From positions 1,922,001-1,986,000 of the forward strand of contig NZ_OX443569.1 of NCBI RefSeq assembly GCF_947539375.1: a DNA stretch of 64,000 nt. Reading direction: 5' to 3'. Made by a program: the position numbers and the translations under genes. This DNA comes from Lactobacillus isalae (lineage in GTDB: Bacteria > Bacillota > Bacilli > Lactobacillales > Lactobacillaceae). Position 1 is the stretch's first letter, and each line of letters starts with the position of its first letter. Under the pieces are notes generated by a model. The model ran no database searches, was not told where the DNA came from, and was given only the letters and a program-made list of their open reading frames with translations. This document shows positions 25,511 through 34,389 of this stretch, piece by piece.

Positions 25511-26130
25511 TGAATGAATTAATTTCAATAGTAATAGGATATTTCCTTGGAAATATCCTTTTTGCTATGATTGTCGCAAAAATATTTTTACATAAAGATC
25601 CGACTAAATATGGCTCAGGAAATCCTGGAACAGCTAATATCGGAGCTGTGTTTGGTAAGAAATGGGGTATTCTTACTTGTATTGGCGATTTAGCCAAAAC
25701 TTTGGTTGCCTTATTAATTGTCTACTTCATTTATCATGGCAACCGTTTGGATTTATCCTTTGCTGGTCTTGGCGTGGTTTTAGGCCATTCTTTTCCATTT
25801 TGGAATCACTTTAAAGGTGGAAAGGGAGTAGCTGTAACTGCTTTATGGATTGTGTTCTTTGATTGGAGAGCAGGACTAATTGCACTATTAATTGGCTTGT
25901 TTTTAGTAATCATTATGAAGAACCTTACAATTCCGCCGTTAGTTTATATGCTAGGTTTTAGTATTTTTACCTGGGTTAATTTTGGTTGGGAACAAGGATT
26001 GATCTTTTTAATTGCTACTTTAATTATGATTTTTCAATTCAGAAAAGATATTGTCGACTTCTTTACTGGTCATGGTAAACGAGTGGATGTATTGGTAACA
26101 ATTAAGAAAAAGTTAGGGATATACAAATGA
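25510..26130 (+). CDS. plsY: Acyl-phosphate glycerol-3-phosphate acyltransferase
   Basis: A 206-aa integral membrane enzyme that transfers an acyl group from acyl phosphate to glycerol-3-phosphate, the first step of phospholipid synthesis. The three PlsY loops are visible: SGNPGTANIGAVFGKKWG (active-site motif 1), LGHSFPFWNHFKGGKGVA (motif 2) and the later loop near NLTIPPLVYM. Five or more hydrophobic segments fit the family. The start at 25510 overlaps the LCP stop (TAATG); its own stop overlaps the next start (ATGA), giving a tight three-gene unit. Confidence 0.95.
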   Translation: MNELISIVIGYFLGNILFAMIVAKIFLHKDPTKYGSGNPGTANIGAVFGKKWGILTCIGDLAKTLVALLIVYFIYHGNRLDLSFAGLGVVLGHSFPFWNHFKGGKGVAVTALWIVFFDWRAGLIALLIGLFLVIIMKNLTIPPLVYMLGFSIFTWVNFGWEQGLIFLIATLIMIFQFRKDIVDFFTGHGKRVDVLVTIKKKLGIYK

Positions 26131-29075
26131 AAACAACATTAAGAAAAGTATTCCAGTGGATTTTACTTTTATGTTTATTGCTAGGAGTATTAATTCAAAC
26201 TTTAGGCTTTTGGAACTATAACCCAACAGCCGTCTCTACTAAAACAAGAATTGGCATGGTAATTAGTCTGATTCAACTAGTGGTAATGGTTTGGTATGGG
26301 ATGAGCTATGGTAATAAGGAGTATAGCTTTAAAGAAGCAGTTAAGAACTGGCTTGAAGGTGTTATTACCCTTATTATCTTCTATTTAGTATTTGTCATTT
26401 CGCTACCGCAATTTTTCTCTGCTTGGAATTTATGGGGAATCTTTTTCCCAGTTTTGACGAGTACATCGGCTTTATTTAGTGGAATTATCATTTCACTTTT
26501 CTTCCAGCCATTTATTTATAAATTACAAGAAAAATTAAGTGATAAGCAGAATGCGTTACTACTAACTACTATCACAATTCTTATTTTTGCCTTGAGTGCT
26601 GGAAATTCGCTTTTAACTAGTTATAGTATCTTTGGTCTTTATTTAGTTTTGCCTTTTGCTTGGGGAATGCTTATTTCTAAGATTAAGGTATCTAAAAAGG
26701 TATTAGTCAGCTTAACCCTGGCAACTATCGTTTTATTGCCAGCAGTCTATTATTTAACAATTGCTTTAATGCCAATGCAGACGCCGCAAGGCTTTGTCTT
26801 TTCTCAGATGAATATGTCTTGGAACACTAGTCTGTTAATGGCTCCATCATCACCGTTAATGATTTTATTTGTGGTAACAGGCGCATTATTATTTAAAAAG
26901 TGGATGATTGGCGTTTCGCACAGATCTTTCTCAATCTTAATTCCAGCAATTATCTTTGGAACTACTTCCTATGGAATGACTTTGTGGAAGGAAAAATTGC
27001 AGCTTTTGCTTGCTCCTGTAAGTAAAAAAGTTACTGTTTTGTTGATTCTTTCTTTATTGCTTGCAAGTTTCATTATTAATTTCCTTTTTGTTAAATTTCT
27101 ACTTTCAAATAAGCGTGTTCAGAGATTTTTGAATAAGTTTGATGAGAACAATTTAGATGGTCTTGTTAAGCTTTTAGAAGCAGGATTGGGATTTTTAAAG
27201 AAACATGGCAGATCAATTTTCTTATTTGTTTTCTTTATGCTCTTAAGTATTGTTGGCTTCTACACTGTTAGAGACATTCAATATGCAAGTGATTTCTGGT
27301 CTGCTTTAGTCTTTATCTTTACCAGTAAGTTTGGAACATTAGTCTTAGCGGGAATTTTCTTATTTGCAATTTATGAGATTTTCTATGTAATTACTACTAG
27401 ATTTTGGGTATCCGCAAGTATTCCAACTGTTCTAGCTTTAGGAATCGCAATTGCGGATGGAATCAAGATGGATCTTAGAGAAGAGCCTGTCTATCCAAAT
27501 GAAATTAGTGAGATAGTCAATTGGAAGACATTAATTCCAATGATTGGTGTACAGACTCTAATTTACATTCTTGTGGGAATTGCACTTTTGATTGCAATTA
27601 TTGTTTATCTAGAGCTAAAGCACCCACATAACTTAAAGAGAAAGAAAAAGAGTTGGCTTGCTTTAATTGTTAGTCTTTTAATCCTGATTACACCGGTGTG
27701 GTTTAATGATGAAAATTCAGCAATTTATTATGTTTCAAAGGGTTTTGATAATAATCCTGACTTTAGAAATCCACCGGATAGTACAGCTAATAACGGTGCT
27801 GTCTTAACTTTCTTAGATTTCATCAAAGTGCCAATCATGGAAAAAGTTGATGGTTATTCTGAACATGCCATCAAGCAAATTACTAAAAAGTATGAAAAAG
27901 AAGCTGTTGCTATTAATAAGACTAGAAAGAACAAGTTATCCGATCAAACAATTGTCTTTAATCTTAGTGAAAGCTTTGTAGATCCAAAAGAATTCCCAGG
28001 AGTAAAAATTTCTAATAATGTTAGGGATCCGATGAAGTATATTCGTAGCTTAATGTCGCAAACGACTTCTGGCAAGATGCTTAGTGCTGGATATGGTGGC
28101 GGAACTGGAAACATGGAATATGAGTCCCTAACTGGATTTAATATGGGTAACTTTTCTAGTGCCTTAACTCCATATACTCAGGTAACCTCACGTTATAATT
28201 TTTATCCAACAATTGGGATGAATTTCCCTTATAGTAGTGCAATTCATCCTTTTAATGGTACTTATTATGGTCGAATTGATAATTATCGTCGGTTTGGATT
28301 TAATAAATTTGCTTACTTAGGTTCTAAATATAAGATATATGATCAAAAGTCGCTTGGAACTAGTCCGTATCTTTCTGATGAGACGGCTTATCAGAATGGA
28401 TTAAGACAAATTAAGAGTAGAAAAAATGGTCAATTTATTAATTTGATCTCAATGCAAAACCATATGCCTTATGGCGATTACTATTCACAAAACCAATATA
28501 AAGATAATGTTAGTGGCTCTTCTCTTGCAGACGATAATGTTAAAACTAGTTTTGCTGCATATACTAAGGGAGTAGAATATACTGACAAGGCAGTGAAGAA
28601 GTTTATTAAAGAAATCGATGAAATTAATAAACCAATCACGCTTGTATTTTATGGCGATCACTACCCATCAATTATTGATCAATCGCTCTTATCTAAGTAT
28701 CCAATTAAAATGCACTCTACTACTTACTTTATTTATTCAAATAAGTACGCTCGTGAGCACGGTGCTAAGAATAAGATTGTTCCAGATAAGTATGTTGCAA
28801 CGAGTTCCTTTATTCCGATGGCTTTAGACCAAACTAATTCTAAAGTTACTGCTTACCAAGCATTACTTACTAGAATCTATAAAGATCTTCCTGCCATGAC
28901 GATTAATTATAGCAGTAGTGATGGTTTTGAATTGATTGATCAGAATGGAAAGAAAGTTTCTGAAAAGAAATTAACTAAGAAACAAAAAGCATTGTTGAAA
29001 GACTATCAATTGATTCAATATGATATGTCAGCAGGGAAGGGATACACATTAGACGTCAAGGGCTTTTATAAATAA
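26127..29075 (+). CDS. LtaS-like phosphoglycerol transferase, large membrane form
   Basis: A 982-aa membrane enzyme of the sulfatase/lipoteichoic acid synthase superfamily. The N-terminal half (about 1-530) has some 14-16 membrane segments, far more than the five of classical LtaS. The extracellular catalytic domain (about 600-950) has the metal and nucleophile residues: NLSESFVDP (Glu near 615), GYGGGTGNMEYESLTG with the likely nucleophile T660, and FYGDHYPS with D844-H845. It probably transfers phosphoglycerol from phosphatidylglycerol to a surface glycan or lipid. Translational overlap with plsY and the LCP gene supports an envelope polymer role. Confidence 0.88.
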   Translation: MKTTLRKVFQWILLLCLLLGVLIQTLGFWNYNPTAVSTKTRIGMVISLIQLVVMVWYGMSYGNKEYSFKEAVKNWLEGVITLIIFYLVFVISLPQFFSAWNLWGIFFPVLTSTSALFSGIIISLFFQPFIYKLQEKLSDKQNALLLTTITILIFALSAGNSLLTSYSIFGLYLVLPFAWGMLISKIKVSKKVLVSLTLATIVLLPAVYYLTIALMPMQTPQGFVFSQMNMSWNTSLLMAPSSPLMILFVVTGALLFKKWMIGVSHRSFSILIPAIIFGTTSYGMTLWKEKLQLLLAPVSKKVTVLLILSLLLASFIINFLFVKFLLSNKRVQRFLNKFDENNLDGLVKLLEAGLGFLKKHGRSIFLFVFFMLLSIVGFYTVRDIQYASDFWSALVFIFTSKFGTLVLAGIFLFAIYEIFYVITTRFWVSASIPTVLALGIAIADGIKMDLREEPVYPNEISEIVNWKTLIPMIGVQTLIYILVGIALLIAIIVYLELKHPHNLKRKKKSWLALIVSLLILITPVWFNDENSAIYYVSKGFDNNPDFRNPPDSTANNGAVLTFLDFIKVPIMEKVDGYSEHAIKQITKKYEKEAVAINKTRKNKLSDQTIVFNLSESFVDPKEFPGVKISNNVRDPMKYIRSLMSQTTSGKMLSAGYGGGTGNMEYESLTGFNMGNFSSALTPYTQVTSRYNFYPTIGMNFPYSSAIHPFNGTYYGRIDNYRRFGFNKFAYLGSKYKIYDQKSLGTSPYLSDETAYQNGLRQIKSRKNGQFINLISMQNHMPYGDYYSQNQYKDNVSGSSLADDNVKTSFAAYTKGVEYTDKAVKKFIKEIDEINKPITLVFYGDHYPSIIDQSLLSKYPIKMHSTTYFIYSNKYAREHGAKNKIVPDKYVATSSFIPMALDQTNSKVTAYQALLTRIYKDLPAMTINYSSSDGFELIDQNGKKVSEKKLTKKQKALLKDYQLIQYDMSAGKGYTLDVKGFYK

Positions 29076-29109
29076 GCGGTTGACTAAAAGGCTATTCTCC
29101 CTTATTATC

Positions 29110-29319
29110 ATAGGTAAATAAGAAGTAGCAGTTTAATTCAGCGTTCAGAGAACTAGCGGTTGGTGTGAGCTAGACAGGTTAAGCTTGCGAATTACAATAA
29201 TGGGGTTGTTTCCTTATCAACAGTCTTAAGGCGCATTAAGCGCGAACGTGGGTGGTACCACGGCTAATGAAGTAATTTAGTCGTCCCTAGATTTCGAGAG
29301 AAGTCTAGGGACGTTTTTT
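29110..29319 (+). ncRNA. Tyrosyl T-box riboswitch leader of tyrS
   Basis: The conserved T-box core AACGTGGGTGGTACCACGG is at 29245-29263. The AGAGA box is near 29146, and a specifier-loop triplet TAC (Tyr) occurs in GCGAATTACAATAA at 29193-29195. The terminator follows (CGTCCCTAGA / TCTAGGGACG, T6, 29282-29319). Uncharged tRNA-Tyr would stabilise the antiterminator and switch on tyrS. The 5' boundary is approximate. Confidence 0.92.
29282..29319 (+). terminator. Regulated terminator of the T-box
   Basis: A 10-bp stem with a 12-nt loop and T6 run, the off-state arm of the tyrS leader. Confidence 0.93.
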
Positions 29320-29335
29320 GTTAGGAGAAAAAATT

Positions 29336-30598
29336 ATGGCAAAATTTGACATTTTAGAAGATTTAAAATGGCGCGGTGCTATTAACCAAGAAACTGATGA
29401 AGAAGGTTTACGCAAGTACTTAGAAGAGCATGATGATTTAGCTCTCTACTGTGGAACTGACCCAACAGGCGATTCTCTTCATATTGGACACTTAATTCCA
29501 TTCATGATTATGAAGAGATTCCAAATGGCAGGCTATCACCCAGTAATTTTGATCGGTGGAGGTACTGGTTCCATTGGTGACCCATCAGGTAGAAAGACTG
29601 AACGTGTTCTTCAAACTGCTGAGCAAGTTAAGCACAATGAAGAAAAATTAACTGCCCAAATGAAGAAGTTATTCGGTACTGAAAACTTTGAAATTAAAAA
29701 CAATGCGGAATGGCTTGGTAAGCTTAACTTGATTGACTTCTTACGTGACTACGGTAAGTTTTTCCAAGTTAACAACATGATTAACAAGGATGTTGTTGCT
29801 AGTCGTTTGGAAAATGGTATTTCATTCACTGAATTTACTTACCAAATTTTACAAGCAATTGACTTCTATCACTTAAACAAAGACAATGGTGTTCAACTTC
29901 AAATTGGTGGTTCTGATCAATGGGGCAATATTACTGCTGGTATTGATTTGATTCACAAGCTTGAAGGTCAAGATCGTCCAGCATTTGGTTTAACTATTCC
30001 ATTGATGCTTAAGGCTGATGGTACTAAGTTTGGTAAGTCTGCTGGTGGTGCTGTTTGGCTTGATCCAGAAAAGACTAGTCCTTATGAATTCTACCAATTC
30101 TGGATTAACCAAGACGATCGTGATGTTGTGAAATACCTTAAGTACTTTACTTTCTTATCTCGTGAAGAAATCGAGGACTTGGCTGAAAAGACTGAAAAAG
30201 AACCTTGGAAGCGAGCAGCTCAAAAGAGATTAGCAGAAGAAGTAACCAAGTTTGTTCATGGCGAAGAAGGCTTAAAAGAAGCTCAAATGATTACTGAAGC
30301 GCTATTCTCAGGTAACGTTAAGAGCTTGTCTGTGCCTCAAATTGAACAAGCTTTGAAGAACGCTCCAAGTGCTGAAGCAACCCACGAAGCTAAGAATATC
30401 GTTGAATTTTTGGTTGAAACTAAGATTGAACCATCTAAGCGTCAAGCACGTGAAGATGTTAAGAACGGTGCTATTTACGTAAATGGTGAACGTCAAAATG
30501 ATATTGACTTCATTATTGAACCTGACAATGATTTTGATGGTAAGTACGTAATTATCCGTAAAGGTAAGAGAAAGTACACCTTAGTTAAAATTAAATAG
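29336..30598 (+). CDS. tyrS: Tyrosyl-tRNA synthetase
   Basis: A 420-aa class I synthetase that charges tRNA-Tyr. HIGH is present in DPTGDSLHIGHLIPF, GGSDQWGNITAGIDLI binds the substrate, and KFGKSAGG is the KMSKS-equivalent. The C-terminal S4-like RNA-binding domain ends the protein (SKRQAREDVKNGAIYVNGERQ). ATG 29336 has AGGAGA upstream and is preferred over the in-frame TTG at 29318, which lies in the terminator tail. It is controlled by the tyrosine T-box just upstream. Confidence 0.97.
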   Translation: MAKFDILEDLKWRGAINQETDEEGLRKYLEEHDDLALYCGTDPTGDSLHIGHLIPFMIMKRFQMAGYHPVILIGGGTGSIGDPSGRKTERVLQTAEQVKHNEEKLTAQMKKLFGTENFEIKNNAEWLGKLNLIDFLRDYGKFFQVNNMINKDVVASRLENGISFTEFTYQILQAIDFYHLNKDNGVQLQIGGSDQWGNITAGIDLIHKLEGQDRPAFGLTIPLMLKADGTKFGKSAGGAVWLDPEKTSPYEFYQFWINQDDRDVVKYLKYFTFLSREEIEDLAEKTEKEPWKRAAQKRLAEEVTKFVHGEEGLKEAQMITEALFSGNVKSLSVPQIEQALKNAPSAEATHEAKNIVEFLVETKIEPSKRQAREDVKNGAIYVNGERQNDIDFIIEPDNDFDGKYVIIRKGKRKYTLVKIK

Positions 30599-30611
30599 TT
30601 AGTGAAAAAAG

Positions 30612-30650
30612 AAGACGAGGGATGGCTAGAAAGCATTCCTCGTCTTTTTT
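30612..30650 (+). terminator. Terminator of tyrS
   Basis: AAGACGAGGGATG / CATTCCTCGTCTT around a 7-9-nt loop, with a T run. Confidence 0.88.
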
Positions 30651-30680
30651 GTTATAATTAGGTGTAGATTAAATGTGTTT

Positions 30681-30753
30681 GCCGTTTTAGCTCAGGAGGT
30701 AGAGCACCGCCGTGGTAAGGAGGAGGTCCCCAGTTCAAATCTGGGAAACGGCT
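30681..30753 (+). tRNA. tRNA-Thr (anticodon GGT)
   Basis: A 73-nt cloverleaf. Acceptor GCCGTTT/AAACGGC, D stem GCTC/GAGC, anticodon loop GTGGTAA (anticodon GGT), T stem CCCAG/CTGGG with TTCAAAT loop, discriminator T. The anticodon stem CCGCC/GGAGG has a central G-A mismatch and position 32 is G, both unusual. The CCA end is not encoded. Confidence 0.9.
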
Positions 30754-30765
30754 TAGTTATTGAAT

Positions 30766-30792
30766 AAGCTTAGGCTAGCAGAAGCTTTTTTG
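30766..30792 (+). terminator. Terminator after tRNA-Thr
   Basis: AAGCTT pairs with AAGCTT (30766-30771 / 30782-30787) with an inner GCT/AGC element, then a T run. Confidence 0.6.
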
Positions 30793-30806
30793 ATAAGCAA
30801 TGTATT

Positions 30807-30837
30807 AAGGGATGGTCAAAACGACTGTCCCTTTTTA
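30807..30837 (+). terminator. Second hairpin between tRNA-Thr and the peptidase gene
   Basis: AAGGGATGGTC pairs with GACTGTCCCTT (two G-T pairs) around AAAAC, followed by T5. No gene lies between it and the first hairpin, so it is a back-up terminator. Confidence 0.75.
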
Positions 30838-30878
30838 TAATGGAATAAAACACTGTAATTTATGAAAGAAGAACAAAT

Positions 30879-32192
30879 ATGGCACATGAACTTACACTAG
30901 ATGAAATTGCAAAATTTCAACAAGATTATCAACAAAACAAGCAAAATAAAATTGCCGAATTAGCTGTTGTGAATAACGGTGTGCAAAAGGCAAGTTTCAA
31001 TAGTGAAGGAATTCGTGATTTAAACCGGACTTTCTCAATTGAAATTCCAACTGATAACGTGACTGATCAAAAGCAATCAGGACGTTGCTGGTTATTTGCG
31101 GCATTGAATGTTTTACGTCACAAGTTCGCTAAGCAATATCACGCAAAGAACTTTACTTTTTCACAAAGCTATCTCTTCTTCTGGGATCGAATTGAAAGAG
31201 CAAATATTTTCTTCAATCATATCTTAGAAACTGCGGATAAACCTGTGGATGATCGAACTGTGCACTTTTACTTACAAGCACCAGATACTGATGGTGGGCA
31301 ATGGCATATGGCTGTTTCATTAATTAGAAAATATGGTTTAGTGCCAACTTATGCACAAGATGAGAGCTTTACTGCCAACAATACAGCAGCATTTAATCAA
31401 GCCTTGAACATGAAATTACGTGAAGACGGACTAGTTTTACGCAAACTTGCTCAAGAAGGCAAAGAAGATGATATTGAGCAAAAACGCCAAGAATTTTTAA
31501 GTGAAGTTTACCGTATGGCTGTAATTGCTTTTGGACAACCTGTGCACAAGTTTGATTTAGAATTTAAAGATGATGATGGAAAGTACAAGTTAGATCAAAA
31601 TCTTACTCCCGTAGACTTTTTCCACAATTACTTTGAAGATGATTTGGATGATTATGTTGTTCTCTTTAACGCGCCAGACCATGAATATGACAAGCTTTAT
31701 GCATTTCCATTTGAGGATAATGTTGAGGGCGGAAGTCCAATTAGATTTTTAAATACAAATATCGAAAATCTTAAGGAAGCTGCTATTAAGCAATTAAAAG
31801 ATGGTGAAACGATCTGGTTTGGTTGTGATGTAGGCAAGCAAAGCGACCGTCAAAAGGGTATTTTAGCTGCTGACTTATATGAAACAGATACTATTTTTAA
31901 TATTGAAACTAAATTAAATAAGAAAGAGCGTCTTGAAACTGGTGCTAGTGGCTCTACTCATGCGATGACCTTTGTTGGAGTAGATGTAGTTGATGGTAAG
32001 CCTCGTCAATGGAAAGTTGAAAATTCTTGGGGAACTAAAGTTGGTGAAAAGGGCTACTTTGTTATGGATGACAAGTGGTTTGACGAATACTTATTTAAGG
32101 TTGTAGTCAAGAAGCAATACTTACCAGAAAAATTGGTAAAGATTGCTGAAGGTGAAGCTACTCCAGTTCCTTGTTGGGACTCAATGGCTTAA
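30879..32192 (+). CDS. C1B cysteine peptidase, PepG/PepE type
   Basis: A 437-aa cytoplasmic papain-like peptidase of the bleomycin-hydrolase (C1B) family. The active-site Cys lies in QKQSGRCWLFAALN, the His in GSTHAMTFVGVD and the Asn in VENSWGTKVG, all intact. Family members are hexameric peptidases that break down casein-derived or intracellular peptides. It is a paralogue of the convergent gene at 32918-34228. It is followed 16 bp later by an HD-domain gene and may be co-transcribed. PepC, PepE and PepG share this fold; PepG or PepE is more likely than PepC from similarity to its neighbour, but this is not certain. Confidence 0.88.
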   Translation: MAHELTLDEIAKFQQDYQQNKQNKIAELAVVNNGVQKASFNSEGIRDLNRTFSIEIPTDNVTDQKQSGRCWLFAALNVLRHKFAKQYHAKNFTFSQSYLFFWDRIERANIFFNHILETADKPVDDRTVHFYLQAPDTDGGQWHMAVSLIRKYGLVPTYAQDESFTANNTAAFNQALNMKLREDGLVLRKLAQEGKEDDIEQKRQEFLSEVYRMAVIAFGQPVHKFDLEFKDDDGKYKLDQNLTPVDFFHNYFEDDLDDYVVLFNAPDHEYDKLYAFPFEDNVEGGSPIRFLNTNIENLKEAAIKQLKDGETIWFGCDVGKQSDRQKGILAADLYETDTIFNIETKLNKKERLETGASGSTHAMTFVGVDVVDGKPRQWKVENSWGTKVGEKGYFVMDDKWFDEYLFKVVVKKQYLPEKLVKIAEGEATPVPCWDSMA

Positions 32193-32208
32193 TTGCGGTG
32201 ATAAAAAG

Positions 32209-32862
32209 ATGGATATTGAATTAGTTAAGCAATTTACAAAAGATCATTTAAAAGGTGAAAAAACAGGTCATGATTACTATCATGGGCAAAGAGTAGCTAA
32301 TTTAGCTACAAAAATGTATTTAAGCGATTATCCTGATGCACATGAGGATAGTCGAATTGTTGCTATTATTCAGACCGGTAGTTACTTACACGATACAATT
32401 GATGAGAAAATTTGCGAGGACCCAAGCAAGGTAATTGCAGAAATTAAAGAGTTACTACCTAAAGTTGGATTTACCGAGGTAGAAGCACAAGATATATTAT
32501 TTACGATTCAGCACATGTCTTTTTCCGCCAATATTGAACACCACTATAAGTTGCCCTTGAGTGGACAATATGTGCAAGACGCAGACCGAATTGAAAGCTT
32601 AGGTGCAATTGGAATTGCACGAGCATTTACTTATGGTGGAAAGCATGGAAATAAGATCTATGATCCAGAGATTAAGCCTGAAAAGTTAGTAAGCCATGAC
32701 CAATATCGTAATCATGTTGAAACAACGATTAATCACTTCTATGAAAAATTATTTGATTTAGAGGGATTGATGAATACACCCGCTGCTAAGAAAGAAGCAC
32801 ATCGAAGAACTGAATATATGCGTGAATTCGTTCAAGAATTTATGGATGAATGGAACGTGTAG
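32209..32862 (+). CDS. HD-domain phosphohydrolase
   Basis: A 217-aa soluble HD-superfamily protein (YpgQ/YedJ-like). The metal site residues are GHDYYHGQRVANLA (first His-Asp... His), SYLHDTIDE (HD pair) and DADRIESLGAIGIARAF with the distal Asp. Such enzymes hydrolyse nucleotides or other phosphate esters. I choose ATG 32209; the in-frame ATG at 32143 overlaps the peptidase gene for 50 nt. The ribosome site (GGTGAT) is weak, suggesting coupling to the peptidase gene upstream. Confidence 0.85.
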   Translation: MDIELVKQFTKDHLKGEKTGHDYYHGQRVANLATKMYLSDYPDAHEDSRIVAIIQTGSYLHDTIDEKICEDPSKVIAEIKELLPKVGFTEVEAQDILFTIQHMSFSANIEHHYKLPLSGQYVQDADRIESLGAIGIARAFTYGGKHGNKIYDPEIKPEKLVSHDQYRNHVETTINHFYEKLFDLEGLMNTPAAKKEAHRRTEYMREFVQEFMDEWNV

Positions 32863-32863
32863 T

Positions 32864-32902
32864 AAAAAAGCATTGTATCAATTTTTGACACAATGCTTTT
32901 TG
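32864..32902. terminator. Bidirectional terminator
   Basis: AAAAAGCATTGTATCA pairs with TTGACACAATGCTTTTT between convergent genes. Confidence 0.9.
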
Positions 32903-32917
32903 CATAAGTATGTTTTA

Positions 32918-34228
32918 TTAAGCAAGTGAGTCCCAAGCTGGAAGTGGAGTAGGCTTGCTTTCTGCGAGTTTCTTTTGATCGTCGGTTAAGAATTCTTTTC
33001 TAACAACTACTTCATAAACAAACTCATCAAACCATTTATCGCTCATTGTGAAGTAACCCTTACGGCCTGACTTTTCACTCCATGAGTTTTCGACTTTCCA
33101 CTTACGGATTTCTCCCTTGTCTAAGTCGACACCAACTAAGGTCATTGCATGACTAACTTCACCTTCGCCAGTAGCCAATCTTTCAGCCTTAGTCATGTAA
33201 GTATCAACATCAAATAATTCGTCAGTCTTGTACAATTCAGTATCTAAGTAACCAGTCTTGCGGTCCATTTCCTTTAAGACATCGTTACCGAACCAAACAC
33301 TTTCGCTGTCCTTCAATTGCTTGATTGCAGCTTCTTTTAAGTATTCGATTGGAACATTTAAGAAAGTAATAGGAAGACCACCATTAACGTTATCTTCAAA
33401 TGGAAGCGAGTAAAGCTTGCCATATTCGTGGTCAGGTGCATTAGTCAAGCAAACATAGTCATCGAAGTTAATATTCCAATACTTATTGAAGAATTCAACT
33501 GGTGTTAAGTTCTTATCTAAGTGCAATTTTTTATCGTCGTCGCGGTATTCTAAGTCAAAAGTCTTAGGTGGTTCGCCAACAGCAATTGCAGTCATCCGGT
33601 AAATTTCGCTTAAGAATTCTTTACGCTTCTTTTCAACTTCTTCAGTTTTACCTTCTTGAACTAATTTACGTAAAACCAAGGCATCTTTTCTTTCCTTACG
33701 AGCTAAAGCATCAGCTAAGCCAGCAGTGTGGTTAGTGTTAAAGCTTTCTGGCATAGCATTAGTTGGGACAACGCCGTATTTCTTAACTAATGAAGCAGCC
33801 ATTGCCCATTGACCACCATCTGAGCCTGCAAAGTTCATATATGCCTTAACAGTACGGTCATCTAAAGGCTTGTCGGCTGAATCGATAATGGCATCATAGA
33901 AGATATTTGCACGCTCAATTTTATCCCAGAAGAAGTTATATGCTTGGGATAAAGTGAAGTTCTTAGCTTTGTACTTTTTACCAAAATCATGGCGTAAAGT
34001 GTTTAAGGTTGCAAATAACCAGCAACGGCCTGATTGCATTTGGTTAGTAACATTATCAGTTTCTACTTCAACAGAAAAGACATCGTTTAAGCGGTTAGTA
34101 ACTGCTGGGTTAAAAGATGCCTCTAATACACCAGAACGCATGGCAGCGCGGGAGACAACTTCGTTACGTGAATTATCAAAGTCGCTGCGGAATTGATCAA
34201 TTTCTTGTAGGGTTAATTCGTGAGACAT
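32918..34228 (-). CDS. pepE: C1B cysteine endopeptidase, PepE-like
   Basis: A 436-aa C1B peptidase. The catalytic Cys is in NQMQSGRCWLFATLN, the His in EVSHAMTLVGVD and the Asn in VENSWSEKSG. The C terminus reads LPAWDSLA, as in the PepE endopeptidase I know from L. helveticus, which supports the symbol. It is cytoplasmic and takes part in peptide breakdown after oligopeptide uptake. A good AGGAG site precedes ATG 34228. It is convergent with the paralogue 30879-32192; the HD gene lies between. The GWS form VENSWS rather than VENSWG near the Asn is a small deviation. Confidence 0.85.
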   Translation of the reverse strand: MSHELTLQEIDQFRSDFDNSRNEVVSRAAMRSGVLEASFNPAVTNRLNDVFSVEVETDNVTNQMQSGRCWLFATLNTLRHDFGKKYKAKNFTLSQAYNFFWDKIERANIFYDAIIDSADKPLDDRTVKAYMNFAGSDGGQWAMAASLVKKYGVVPTNAMPESFNTNHTAGLADALARKERKDALVLRKLVQEGKTEEVEKKRKEFLSEIYRMTAIAVGEPPKTFDLEYRDDDKKLHLDKNLTPVEFFNKYWNINFDDYVCLTNAPDHEYGKLYSLPFEDNVNGGLPITFLNVPIEYLKEAAIKQLKDSESVWFGNDVLKEMDRKTGYLDTELYKTDELFDVDTYMTKAERLATGEGEVSHAMTLVGVDLDKGEIRKWKVENSWSEKSGRKGYFTMSDKWFDEFVYEVVVRKEFLTDDQKKLAESKPTPLPAWDSLA

Positions 34229-34389
34229 AGATTACACTCCTTTAATTTTTTTATAATATTTTTCATTATATTTACTATACAGCAAATAATGATTTAATAC
34301 ACTAATTTTGTGAATGAAAGTAACTTTCATAAGTATTTCAATAGACGTTATGAAGTATAATGTTTATAACAATATCGGAGGAATTAAAT

